From contig JACPVQ010000104.1 in the NCBI GenBank assembly GCA_016191645.1, positions 1 to 60,431 on the forward strand: a stretch of 60,431 nucleotides of DNA, in the 5' to 3' direction. This stretch comes from Candidatus Solibacter usitatus (GTDB taxonomy: Bacteria; Acidobacteriota; Terriglobia; Bryobacterales; Bryobacteraceae). Position 1 is the first letter of the stretch, and the number at the start of each line of letters is the position of its first letter. Position numbers and translations under genes: made by a program. This document shows positions 50,780 through 58,802 of this stretch, one piece after another. The notes under the pieces were generated by a model, which saw only the letters and a list, made by a program, of their open reading frames with translations, was not told where the DNA came from and searched no databases.

Positions 50780-51277
50780 ATGCAAGTCCAGCTCATTGGC
50801 GACGAACTGTTTCAGGAAGTGCTCGGCATGGCAGGCAAGTCGCCGCGGCGCAGGATGAATCACAACTTCCACCACTCGCTGGAGGAGCCGTGTCATCGAT
50901 TCCTCAATGTCCTGCTGCGAGGAACGTACGTTCCGCCGCATCGCCACGTAACTCCACCGAAGTCCGAGGCTTTTGTAGTTCTTGAGGGCCAGCTTGCGGT
51001 TTTTCTTTTTGACGATTGCGGCGAGGTCACGCGCGTGGAGATTCTGGGCCGCGGCGATTATGGAGATTCCAAGACGATCGGCATCGATGTCGGCGCGGGC
51101 ATGTGGCATAGCATGGCGGTGCTCACCGGCCATGCGGTTTGTTACGAAGTGAAGCCCGGGCCATATGCCGCGATGAGCGACAAGGATTTTGCGCCGTGGG
51201 CGCCGCGGGAAGGCGAACCGGGAACCAAAGAGTATTTGCAGAAATTGATCCGCATGGCGATGGGGAGTACGGAGTAG
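50780..51277 (+). CDS. WbuC-family cupin metalloprotein
   Basis: 165 aa. The WbuC signature is present: NHNFHHSLEEPCHRFLNVLL, GTYVPPHRHVTPPKSEAFVVL, with the two-His-one-Glu cupin metal site, and the second half (GMWHSMAVLTGHAVCYEVKPG, PYAAMSDKDFAPWAPREGE). WbuC-type proteins are found in O-antigen gene groups and alone; their reaction is not well settled. It diverges from the pcrA gene by 110 bases. A role in sugar or envelope metabolism is only a guess. Confidence 0.88.
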   Translation: MQVQLIGDELFQEVLGMAGKSPRRRMNHNFHHSLEEPCHRFLNVLLRGTYVPPHRHVTPPKSEAFVVLEGQLAVFLFDDCGEVTRVEILGRGDYGDSKTIGIDVGAGMWHSMAVLTGHAVCYEVKPGPYAAMSDKDFAPWAPREGEPGTKEYLQKLIRMAMGSTE

Positions 51278-51309
51278 TCTATGGATGAACCCGTTCACTC
51301 ATCGGTCAA

Positions 51310-52494
51310 TCAGGCGGCGGCATTTCCCAAATCGTGCGCGGCCAGCAATTGCACGGCAAGAATCGCCGCGCGCGGCAGATGGAAGGGATCCTTCACCGGC
51401 AGTGCAACCACGGTCGATACAGGATTTCCACGACGGTCCAATCGCTGCCGCCACTCGCCCGCGCCGGACAGTGGAAAATGCGAGAAACTCCATTCATGGA
51501 CGCGGCCGTACCAATCCGCGCACCATTGCTCCCCGGTCAGTTTGTGCGCCAGCAGCAGCGCGTACAATGCTTCGGTGTGAGGCCACCAGATCTTCGTTTC
51601 GGCGTGCGGCAGAAATGGCGCACGTCCTTCCGTATCCATTCCAAGATAGATGCCGCCAAACTTCGGGTCCCAACTTTGTTCCAGAATTGAGCGCAGAATC
51701 AGCGCGGCCTGCGCGATGGCATGCGAATCGCCGCGGCGCAGCGCGCGGTGCATCAGGAACCACGAGAATTCGATGCCGTGCCCCGGCATCACGTAGGTTC
51801 CTTCAGGCGGAGGAACTTCGTTGTATTGACGATCGAGAAATTCCAGGATCACGCCGCGATCCGGCTTCCAGAAATGGCGCAGGATTCGTTGCGCGTATTC
51901 CCACGCCGCGCCGCCGATGGCCGCGTCTCCCGCGGTCTCGGCGAATTCGCCCGCAACCTCCGTCAGAATCATGGGAACGCCGTGATTGCGCCGGTTCGCC
52001 GGCAATGCGTACGGAGCGGTTTCGAAGAAATCAGGTTCTTCCACGCGCTGCACGATGCGTTGCAACGTTTCCCGCGCCAGTTGCAACAGCGCCGCGTCGG
52101 GTTGGGCGCGGCAATATTCGCCGATGCCGTACACAAAGAAGCAATCGGAGTAAATGCTGGTTGCGCCTTCGACGATCTCGCCCTCGCGCGTGGTCCTGTA
52201 CACCCACCGTCCGCGCGAGTCGCGGCCATGCGCCAGCAGAAAATCGATGGTCTGCCGCGCCCATTGCAGGAACTCCGGACGCCTTTCGATACGGTTGTAG
52301 AGCGCGCTGCACGTCCAAACCCAACGCGCTTGCGACCAGACGAACTTGTCGCCTGAAATCGGCTCACCGTCTTCGCCCATGGAGGAGAGTACGCCGCCGA
52401 AGTCCGCATCGACGCCGTGCCTGCGCCAAAACGGCACAATGCCGTCCAGCAGCAACTCGCGATAGAGCCGCAACAGACGGGCGCGATCCAGCAT
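51310..52494 (-). CDS. AGE-family sugar epimerase/isomerase
   Basis: 394 aa. The (alpha/alpha)6-barrel of N-acylglucosamine 2-epimerase relatives: WRRHGVDADFGGVLSSMGED, FVWSQARWVWTCSALYN, VYRTTREGEIVEG, AYVMPGHGIEFSWF-type segment (TYVMPGHGIEFSWFLMH) and WWPHTEALYALLLAHKL, which holds the conserved His residues. The substrate could be GlcNAc, mannose or cellobiose; sequence alone cannot say. It is cytoplasmic and converges with the WbuC-like gene. Confidence 0.87.
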   Translation of the reverse strand: MLDRARLLRLYRELLLDGIVPFWRRHGVDADFGGVLSSMGEDGEPISGDKFVWSQARWVWTCSALYNRIERRPEFLQWARQTIDFLLAHGRDSRGRWVYRTTREGEIVEGATSIYSDCFFVYGIGEYCRAQPDAALLQLARETLQRIVQRVEEPDFFETAPYALPANRRNHGVPMILTEVAGEFAETAGDAAIGGAAWEYAQRILRHFWKPDRGVILEFLDRQYNEVPPPEGTYVMPGHGIEFSWFLMHRALRRGDSHAIAQAALILRSILEQSWDPKFGGIYLGMDTEGRAPFLPHAETKIWWPHTEALYALLLAHKLTGEQWCADWYGRVHEWSFSHFPLSGAGEWRQRLDRRGNPVSTVVALPVKDPFHLPRAAILAVQLLAAHDLGNAAA

Positions 52495-52500
52495 GGAATT

Positions 52501-53643
52501 CTACTGCGGAACTCCGGCCAGCCAATAGCCGGGCCGCGACCGCACTTCTTTCAGCGTGAACTTCGGATTGCGTACCTGAATTTTGATGGAGTGCCAGCCA
52601 CCTTCCAGCTTGTTGTTGGGGTTGTAGCTGATCAGGTATTGGCTGTGAAGTTCTTCCCCGATCTTGGAGATGGCATCTTCCAGCGCTTTTTGCGAGACGA
52701 AACCAAACTCGCGACCGCCCGTGTATTTCGTAAGCACCTCCGCGGGGTTGGAGACGAAGACGGCCTTCACCTGACGGAAGATTTCGACGAATGCCGGCAG
52801 GACGTTGCCCGTGCCGCCGTACTGCGCCACCGTGGATGGCGTCGCCGCGCTGCCATCGGGCATGTGACGGCCCTCGGGCGGGATGGCGCTGGGGCGGGGC
52901 ACCGGCGTTGGCGCCAGCAGCGTGTTCAACAAGCGGCTCATGTTCAACGTGTACACCATCACATTGGCAATTTCCGCCGCCTGCATGGTTTGACGCAGCT
53001 TTCCTTCACTGCCCTTGTCGCGTGTTTCACTGATCAGCAGAATCACGCGGCGGCGATCTTTTCCGCGTCGCGACAACATGCGCACGGAATCCTCTATCGC
53101 ATCCACTTGCCGCGCCGTGGAACTGCCGGGCTTGATCGCCTCGAACGCTTTCTTGAGCTTTTCTCTGTCCGATGTGAAATCCTGCATCACGCGAATGCGA
53201 TGATCGAAGGCGACGATGGCCACGGCGCCCTGCTCGCCCGCCACCAGATTCTCCAACAACGGGCCGATCTTGCGAACCTTCGTCAACACCTGATCCACTA
53301 CGCCGTCCGCTTGCACGGCAACCACGACGTCGATCGGCTGAAACGCAACGTCCAGTTTGAAATCCTGCGGTTTATCGTTGTCGAACACCTGGAAGTCGTG
53401 CAATTGCAGGCCATTGACGAAGTTGCCCTTGTGATCGACGACGATGGTGGGCGCGACGACAATGTTCACCGGCATGATGAAGCGCGGGCCCGTTTCGGTT
53501 TCCGCGGCGGGCGCAACGGTGCCCGGCTGCACGCGCAGCGGCTTGGCGGGCTCGGCTTTGGGAATGCGCAACAGGTCCGGCTGTTGCGCCGTCAGCAACA
53601 CCGTGATCAGCGGGCACACCGCCAGCTTCAGAAACTTCATCAT
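52501..53643 (-). CDS. VWFA-related acidobacterial-type secreted protein
   Basis: 380 aa from ATG 53643; ATG 53640 is equally possible. A signal peptide (MMKFLKLAVCPLITVLLTA) leads to an N-terminal beta-rich segment (IVVAPTIVVDHKGNFVNGLQ), then a VWFA-like domain with FNDKP-type opening (LHDFQVFDNDKPQDFKL) and a modified MIDAS (VAVQADGVV instead of DxSxS, GEQGAVAIVAFDHRI). It belongs to the VWFA-related group described for Acidobacteria (TIGR03436). It follows the MoaB/MogA gene by 11 bases and is probably in the same message. Confidence 0.88.
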   Translation of the reverse strand: MMKFLKLAVCPLITVLLTAQQPDLLRIPKAEPAKPLRVQPGTVAPAAETETGPRFIMPVNIVVAPTIVVDHKGNFVNGLQLHDFQVFDNDKPQDFKLDVAFQPIDVVVAVQADGVVDQVLTKVRKIGPLLENLVAGEQGAVAIVAFDHRIRVMQDFTSDREKLKKAFEAIKPGSSTARQVDAIEDSVRMLSRRGKDRRRVILLISETRDKGSEGKLRQTMQAAEIANVMVYTLNMSRLLNTLLAPTPVPRPSAIPPEGRHMPDGSAATPSTVAQYGGTGNVLPAFVEIFRQVKAVFVSNPAEVLTKYTGGREFGFVSQKALEDAISKIGEELHSQYLISYNPNNKLEGGWHSIKIQVRNPKFTLKEVRSRPGYWLAGVPQ

Positions 53644-53654
53644 AGAAATAGATG

Positions 53655-54167
53655 TCACCGGCAGGCTCCCCGTTTCGTGGAATCCGCCGCATGTTCCGTC
53701 TTCCCTCGCAGCAAGTCCACCACGTGCGGAACCAGATGCGCGATGGCGTTCAGAGATTCCAACGCGCCTTTCGGCGAACCGGGCACATTGATCATCAACG
53801 TACGGCCGCGAGTTCCACATACCCCTCTCGACAAAACGGCCAGCGGCGTTGCCTTCAATCCTTCCGTGCGCATTAGTTCGCTCATACCGGGAATCTCTTT
53901 TTCGAGGATATCGCGAGTTGCCTCCGGCGTGACGTCACGCGCGGCCACTCCGGTGCCGCCGGTGGTGACGATGACGTCCACTTCTCCGGCGTCCGTCAAT
54001 TCCACAAGGCGCGCCGCAATGCGCGCGCGGTCATCGGGCAGAACTTCCGCGGCAGCCGGATGCCATCCCAATTCCTTAGCGCGGCTGCCCAACGCCGGAC
54101 CGGAAGCATCTTCACGGCGGCCTTCATAACTCGAATCGCTGATGGTCAGGATAGCCGCCCGGATCAA
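53655..54167 (-). CDS. mog: Molybdopterin adenylyltransferase (MogA/MoaB family)
   Basis: 170 aa. Family marks: AAILTISDSSYEGRREDASG, VDVIVTTGGTGVAARDVTPE, TLMINVPGSPKGALESLN. These bind molybdopterin and ATP and give MPT-AMP before molybdenum insertion. The ATG overlaps the moaC stop (ATGA, 54164-54167). It is the third gene of a moeA-moaC-mog run. Whether it is closer to MoaB or MogA cannot be decided by eye. Confidence 0.92.
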   Translation of the reverse strand: MIRAAILTISDSSYEGRREDASGPALGSRAKELGWHPAAAEVLPDDRARIAARLVELTDAGEVDVIVTTGGTGVAARDVTPEATRDILEKEIPGMSELMRTEGLKATPLAVLSRGVCGTRGRTLMINVPGSPKGALESLNAIAHLVPHVVDLLRGKTEHAADSTKRGACR

Positions 54168-54631
54168 GGTTTCCTCCGGAACGCGCCGCTCTTGCCGCCG
54201 GTCTTTTCGAGCAGAAACAGATCCTGTATCTCGATGGATTTATCGAGCGCTTTCGTCATGTCGTAGACCGTCAGCGCGGCCACCGCCGCCGCTGTGAGCG
54301 CTTCCATCTCCACGCCTGTCGGTCCGGTGTTAGTGACGGTGGAGACAATGCGCACGCCGCGCGATTCCAATTTGGCATCGACATCGATGTGCGCCAGCAG
54401 CAGCGGATGGCAGAGCGGAATCAACTCCGCCGTTTTCTTCGCCGCCGCGATGCCGGCAAAGCGCGCAATCTCCAGCGGATTGCCCTTGGGATTCGACGGC
54501 AGCTTGCGCAGCACGGCGGGTTTGATGCGCACGAAGGCCTGCGCCCTCGCGGTGCGCTGCGTGTTTTCCTTGGCGGATACATCCACCATGCGGGCCGCGC
54601 CGCGCTTGTCGTAATGCGAGAGTTTCTTCAT
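54164..54631 (-). CDS. moaC: Cyclic pyranopterin monophosphate synthase
   Basis: 155 aa from ATG 54631, overlapping the moeA stop (ATGA, 54628-54631); the open frame to 54910 lies inside moeA. Motifs: MVDVSAKENTQRTARAQAFV, IPLCHPLLLAHID, TGVEMEALTAAAVAALTVYDM with the catalytic Lys of DMTKAL. It turns the MoaA product into cyclic pyranopterin in molybdenum cofactor synthesis. moaA is not in the window. Confidence 0.95.
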   Translation of the reverse strand: MKKLSHYDKRGAARMVDVSAKENTQRTARAQAFVRIKPAVLRKLPSNPKGNPLEIARFAGIAAAKKTAELIPLCHPLLLAHIDVDAKLESRGVRIVSTVTNTGPTGVEMEALTAAAVAALTVYDMTKALDKSIEIQDLFLLEKTGGKSGAFRRKP

Positions 54632-55803
54632 ATCGGCAGAACGGAAATGAGTTCGCCGCGCTCCCACGATTCGCGCGCTTCTTCGGCAACCAGAAACGCG
54701 TTGGCGCGCGCCAATGCGGGAATGTCGCTCGATCCATGGTAGCGAACCGGCGTCACCGCGCGGCCATCGGGTGAAATGGCGGCGGGCAGGAAACGCGTCA
54801 ATCCCGGCTTGTGGCGAAACGGTTCGGTGAGCGCGGCGTGAAACAAGGGCAGCGCCGGGTGCGCAATGCCGCTGAGGAATTCCACGGCCGCGCGGGCGAA
54901 CACTTCGCAAGTCACCATGGTGGAGGCGGGGTTTCCCGGAAGGCCGAAGAAGAATCGATCGCGGGCGCGGCCGAACACCAACGGTTGGCCCGGCTGGATG
55001 CGCACGCGCGTAAAGTAAAACTCCGTGCCAAGGTCGGCCAGAACCTTTTCTACAATGTCGTACTTACCGGCGGACACGCCGCCGGAGATCAGCAGCAAAT
55101 CTTCGCGCAATCCGGTTTCGATGAGATCTCTAGTGGCATCGTATCGATCCGCGGCGACGGGAAGGATGAGCGCATCGCCCCCGGCGCGGCGCACCTGCGC
55201 GGCAAGCGAATGCGCGTTGGAGTTGCGCACCTGGTGCGGCTGCGGCACCTGCGAGAGCGGAACGACTTCATCGCCCGTGGAAAGAATGGCCACGCGCGGT
55301 CTGCGGTGCACGGCTACCGTTGCGCATCCGGCCGACGCCAGCATTGCCACGCGCGGAAAGGTGACGCGCTCGCCTGGAGAGAGCAGCAGACCGCCGGCCT
55401 TCCCCTCCGCGCCCGCGGGATTGATGAAATCGCCGGGCTTCTGCGTTCGCTCGATGCGAACTTCGCCGCCCAGCCGATCGGTGTGTTCCACCATCACGAT
55501 GCAATCCGCGCCTGGCGGCACCGGCGCCCCCGTCATGATTTCCAACGCTTCGCCCGGACCAACATGCAGACCGCTGATCTCGCCCGCGCGCACTTCTCCA
55601 ATGATGCGCAGAGTGCCGGGAAGGGACGCGGCCCGCACGGCGAAGCCGTCGCGAATGGAGCGCGCCAGCGGCGGAGAATCGCGATCGGCGCGAATCTCTT
55701 CGGCCATCACGCGTCCGTCCACGTCTTGCAACGCCACACGCTCCACCTGCGTGGGGAGTGCAAGCGCGGCAAGCCGCTCCAGTACCGCAGTGCGGGCTTC
55801 CAT
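54628..55803 (-). CDS. moeA: Molybdopterin molybdenumtransferase
   Basis: 391 aa from ATG 55803 (MEARTAVLERLAALALP). A longer frame to 56013 runs through the palindromic repeat element and codes an artefactual CGADLQICE peptide; it is rejected. MoeA domains in order: I/II (RDSPPLARSIRDGFAVRAAS), III MoCF-binding (VAILSTGDEVVPL, NSNAHSLAAQVRRAGGDA, LLLISGGVSAGKYD, GLPGNPASTMV) and IV C-terminal. It inserts molybdenum into adenylated molybdopterin. It leads the moeA-moaC-mog operon. Confidence 0.94.
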   Translation of the reverse strand: MEARTAVLERLAALALPTQVERVALQDVDGRVMAEEIRADRDSPPLARSIRDGFAVRAASLPGTLRIIGEVRAGEISGLHVGPGEALEIMTGAPVPPGADCIVMVEHTDRLGGEVRIERTQKPGDFINPAGAEGKAGGLLLSPGERVTFPRVAMLASAGCATVAVHRRPRVAILSTGDEVVPLSQVPQPHQVRNSNAHSLAAQVRRAGGDALILPVAADRYDATRDLIETGLREDLLLISGGVSAGKYDIVEKVLADLGTEFYFTRVRIQPGQPLVFGRARDRFFFGLPGNPASTMVTCEVFARAAVEFLSGIAHPALPLFHAALTEPFRHKPGLTRFLPAAISPDGRAVTPVRYHGSSDIPALARANAFLVAEEARESWERGELISVLPI

Positions 55804-55836
55804 CACGCCGAGAGCAGACACGAAAGATATTGTAAC

Positions 55837-55991
55837 GTGGGGCAGATCTCCAGATCTGCAGCGGGGTCTCCAGACCCCGCATGGCCTCGCCGAGAGGCCA
55901 TCGGCTGCGTTGCAGCCGTCATCCGGGATCACGGTCAGTGCCGGCAGAGGCGGTCTGGAGACCGCCTCGCAGATCTGGAGATCTGCCCCAC
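55837..55991. repeat. Composite palindromic element, copy 2
   Basis: 155 bp bounded by GTGGGGCAG (55837-55845) and CTGCCCCAC (55983-55991), as in copy 1, in the same orientation. Its hairpins include arms GCAGATCT (left and right ends), GCGGGGTCT (55861-55880), ATGGCCTC/GAGGCCAT (55881 on), GGCTGC-GTT-GCAGCC (55903-55917) and GAGGCGGTCT near 55947. The arms differ from copy 1 while the pairing is kept. It lies just upstream of moeA. Confidence 0.9.
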
Positions 55992-56066
55992 AGAGCAGCA
56001 CAGCCGCAACCAAAAGAGAATCTTTGCAGCCTGGGAAGATTTCAGAGTCTAGTAGTACAGCAGCAA

Positions 56067-56720
56067 CTAGAAGACGCGCCGCTTCAAGCGTTCCACGCTA
56101 AATTTTGCGCGATCCGATACGGCCATCACGGTCATCACCCCGGCCTGCACCGGGTCGGTGACCACAAGGTCGGCGGCATCGGGAACGCTGCCGGCCATGT
56201 TGAGGCTCACCACCAGCAGCCCTTGCTCGCGCACTTCGCGCACGGCATCCTCAATCTCTCCGCCCATCAACGATCCGGCAAGCACCAGCGCTTTCGCGCG
56301 CGGCAGCCGAGCCACGGCGCGCACGGCTTCCGCCAACGCCTGCTCGCCAACCAAGGGAATGGTGTCGACCGAGATATGCTCGCCGCGAATGTTGTGGCGA
56401 TCGGCTTCCATAATCGCGCCCAACGCGACCTGGCCCACCTGCGCGCCGCCCCCGACAATAATGATGCGCTTGCCGAAGATGCGCTGCATGGTGCTGGTGT
56501 AGTCCGCCTTGCGCACAATGGGGAGCGCGTTCAAATCGGCGAGCAGTGCGGCGGAATCGCCCGGAATGTCCACTTCGTAGTAGGTGCGCGCTTCGCCGGG
56601 CCTGCTTTCGAGAATCGCCACGGAGCGGATATCGCCTCTGTGACTGGCGATGACTCCCGTGACCTGATGCAGCACACCGGGACCATCGATGGCCTGCACT
56701 TCCAGCCCGATGGTTTCCAA
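56067..56720 (-). CDS. ACT domain/DUF5612-type protein
   Basis: 217 aa with TTG 56720 as start, one base after the stop of the adaptor gene; the open frame to 56816 overlaps that gene and has no family likeness. The N-terminal part is an ACT-like domain (about 1-80: IGLEVQAIDGPGVLHQVTGVI, DIRSVAILESRPGEART), then a Rossmann-like part (IIIVGGGAQVGQVALGAI, ALVLAGSLMGGEIEDAV, VVSLNMAGSVPDAADLV, VTDPVQAGVMTVMAVSD). The second half matches DUF5612, known mainly from methanogens. A ligand sensor role is likely; the ligand is unknown. Confidence 0.8.
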   Translation of the reverse strand: METIGLEVQAIDGPGVLHQVTGVIASHRGDIRSVAILESRPGEARTYYEVDIPGDSAALLADLNALPIVRKADYTSTMQRIFGKRIIIVGGGAQVGQVALGAIMEADRHNIRGEHISVDTIPLVGEQALAEAVRAVARLPRAKALVLAGSLMGGEIEDAVREVREQGLLVVSLNMAGSVPDAADLVVTDPVQAGVMTVMAVSDRAKFSVERLKRRVF

Positions 56721-56721
56721 G

Positions 56722-58056
56722 TTAGTTGAGGCGGACTTCTTCGCCGCCGGAAAGACCGGCCGTGGCCACGGCGTGAAGATTGTTCTGGGAGCCGACTGTG
56801 ATTTCGCGGCGCACAAATTGTTCGCCTTGCTTCACTTCGACGTACGTCTTTTTTCCGTCGTTCCTGATGGCTCCGAGAGGCACCAGCGTGGCTTTGGTTT
56901 GGCTCTCCACCACGACATCGGCGTGCGCCGACAGGTCCGGAATCAGATGAGCGTCGATGCCGTCGATGGTCAGTTTCACAGGCACGTTGCGGATATAGTA
57001 ATTCTGCCGCCAGCCGCCCACGGCAAGCGCGCCGATACTATAGATGCGGCCTGGCAGTTTGACATCGGGAAATGCGTCCAATCCAATGATTGCGGGCATG
57101 CCGATGCGAACTTCGGAGCTTTCCGCCTGATTGGCGTTAGCATCCAACTGCATGCTCTTGGGATTGACAATCTTGAGCAGCGGCTGACCGGAACCCAACG
57201 GGTCGCCTTGTGAAACGGCCTGGCTCTGGCCGCCGCCGCGGTAGATGTTGGCCAGCGCAACCATGCCCTCCATTGGGGCGCGAATCGTATACGCCTTGAT
57301 GTCTACTTCATGCCGACCCAAATGACGTACGTGCCGCTCCGTGGTGAATCCAAGGATCTTCACCTCGGCGGCGTGAATGAGTTTCTTCTGCGGCATGTCC
57401 AACTGGGACTGCTTGTACTTCGCCAGAGCCTCTTCATTGGACAGCTTCAACAACTCGCGTTCGACATCGGTCCGCACTTCGGCGGCCTTGAGGTCGAGGG
57501 CCGTCTTGTCGCCGGAAGCCTTCGCCACGCGCAGCGTCTGCATGAGGCTCTCGATCTCCACTGACTGTTCCGCCTCGCGCTTCTTTACATCTCCGCCGGC
57601 CTGGGTGATGGTGGCCCGGATGTCGTCCATGTGATCCGTTTGAGTACCCGGGTCGATCTGAGCCAGCTCATCGTTTTTCTTCACCCAGGAGCCATTGCCC
57701 ACCAGGCGCAACAATTCCATCTGGCTGCGGCTTTCGAACCCTCGCATACGCGGCGCGGTGATATTGGAGTATTCGCGAGCGCCGGTTGTTCCGCCAATGC
57801 GGAGCAGGCGCTCAAACGGACCAACCACTACTTTAGCGGTGCGGATCTGCGCCGCCGCCGCCTTTTGTTCCGCCTGCTTCTGCAACGGTCTCAGATAGAA
57901 CTGGTTGAATGCCCATACGCCGGCGGCGATGGACCCAAGAATGAGCAAGGCCTTCGGCCACACGCGCGGCTTCTCTTGCGCCGGAGGCGGCTGTTTGGTG
58001 ATCCGCTGTTCAGGCGGTTGAATTGGTGATGGTGCAGGGTTTGTTAGCGCCGACAT
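56722..58056 (-). CDS. HlyD/RND-type membrane-fusion (periplasmic adaptor) protein
   Basis: 444 aa. One N-terminal membrane helix (KALLILGSIAAGVWAFNQF, about 36-54), then a barrel-sandwich/lipoyl-like segment (GTTGAREYSNITAPRMRGF), a long helical hairpin (about 145-215: TQAGGDVKKREAEQSVEIES) and the second half lipoyl/barrel (YTIRAPMEGMVALANIYRGG). It would link an inner-membrane pump to an outer-membrane channel. No permease or TolC gene is adjacent; the next gene is the ACT/DUF5612 protein. Confidence 0.88.
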   Translation of the reverse strand: MSALTNPAPSPIQPPEQRITKQPPPAQEKPRVWPKALLILGSIAAGVWAFNQFYLRPLQKQAEQKAAAAQIRTAKVVVGPFERLLRIGGTTGAREYSNITAPRMRGFESRSQMELLRLVGNGSWVKKNDELAQIDPGTQTDHMDDIRATITQAGGDVKKREAEQSVEIESLMQTLRVAKASGDKTALDLKAAEVRTDVERELLKLSNEEALAKYKQSQLDMPQKKLIHAAEVKILGFTTERHVRHLGRHEVDIKAYTIRAPMEGMVALANIYRGGGQSQAVSQGDPLGSGQPLLKIVNPKSMQLDANANQAESSEVRIGMPAIIGLDAFPDVKLPGRIYSIGALAVGGWRQNYYIRNVPVKLTIDGIDAHLIPDLSAHADVVVESQTKATLVPLGAIRNDGKKTYVEVKQGEQFVRREITVGSQNNLHAVATAGLSGGEEVRLN

Positions 58057-58124
58057 CCTGATCTACGTCCCTAGGAAAATCATACTACGACTATATGCTC
58101 TGGCGTTGCAACCCTCCCGTTTGG

Positions 58125-58784
58125 TTACACCGGGGAGTGAGGGTTACGGAGGTACAGTGCCCGGAATCGGCGAACCGGCGGTGTTTCGTCATCCAGGAAA
58201 TCCTCCAACATTATCGTCCGGAAGCCGTCTGGGGATTGCAATTCCGCGCGCGTTAGCGGCCATGGGGTGTCGCCTTCGGGTTCTTGTTCATCGCGCGCCC
58301 GGGCGATTACCAACAAACTGCCGCCCGGCTTCACAAGATTGATGACGGCTGAAAACGCTCCTCCGCGCAGGACGCGCGGAAGCACTTGCAGTGTGTTTGC
58401 CTCGAATACGAAATCGAAAGAGTTCTCCCATGCCGCGGGTAATGAGAACAGGTCGTGCGCCTCCCAGTGGATGGACAAATGCGGGAAGCGCTCCGTGCAA
58501 ACTTCGATCGCCGTTGGCGAGATATCGAACGCAGTCACATTGAGGCCTATGCGTGCGAGTTCCGCGGCGTCGTCGCCAAAACCGCATCCAACGACGCATG
58601 CCGTCCCTTGAGGATTCGGGTTTCTTTCCAGCCAGGCGGTCAGATTCACGTTTGGCTTACGGTTGGCCCATGGAGGCGCGTCTGCCGTACTGCGAGCCTC
58701 GCGATAAACCGCTTCGAACCACCCAAGCGAGTCGCCGCGCGCGATGTGCTCGCGGGCAATTTGCCGCATTCTATCGCGTGTCAT
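58125..58784 (-). CDS. SAM-dependent methyltransferase, TPMT-like class I
   Basis: 219 aa from ATG 58784; a TTG at 58802 would add 6 residues and abut the receptor stop. The SAM motifs are ACVVGCGFGDDAAELARIG (motif I), VTAFDISPTAIEVC (acidic end of strand 2), and FDFVFEANTLQVLP and LVKPGGSLLVIARA (later motifs). The PPWANRKPN lead-in and short length resemble thiopurine/thiol methyltransferases. Substrate unknown. Confidence 0.88.
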   Translation of the reverse strand: MTRDRMRQIAREHIARGDSLGWFEAVYREARSTADAPPWANRKPNVNLTAWLERNPNPQGTACVVGCGFGDDAAELARIGLNVTAFDISPTAIEVCTERFPHLSIHWEAHDLFSLPAAWENSFDFVFEANTLQVLPRVLRGGAFSAVINLVKPGGSLLVIARARDEQEPEGDTPWPLTRAELQSPDGFRTIMLEDFLDDETPPVRRFRALYLRNPHSPV

Positions 58785-58802
58785 GGCATCAGGATGCCAC
58801 AA

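Noticed and set aside
55804..56013. N-terminal 70-residue extension of moeA
   Set aside because: It is coded by the palindromic repeat element and has no MoeA likeness; the family-like start is ATG 55803.
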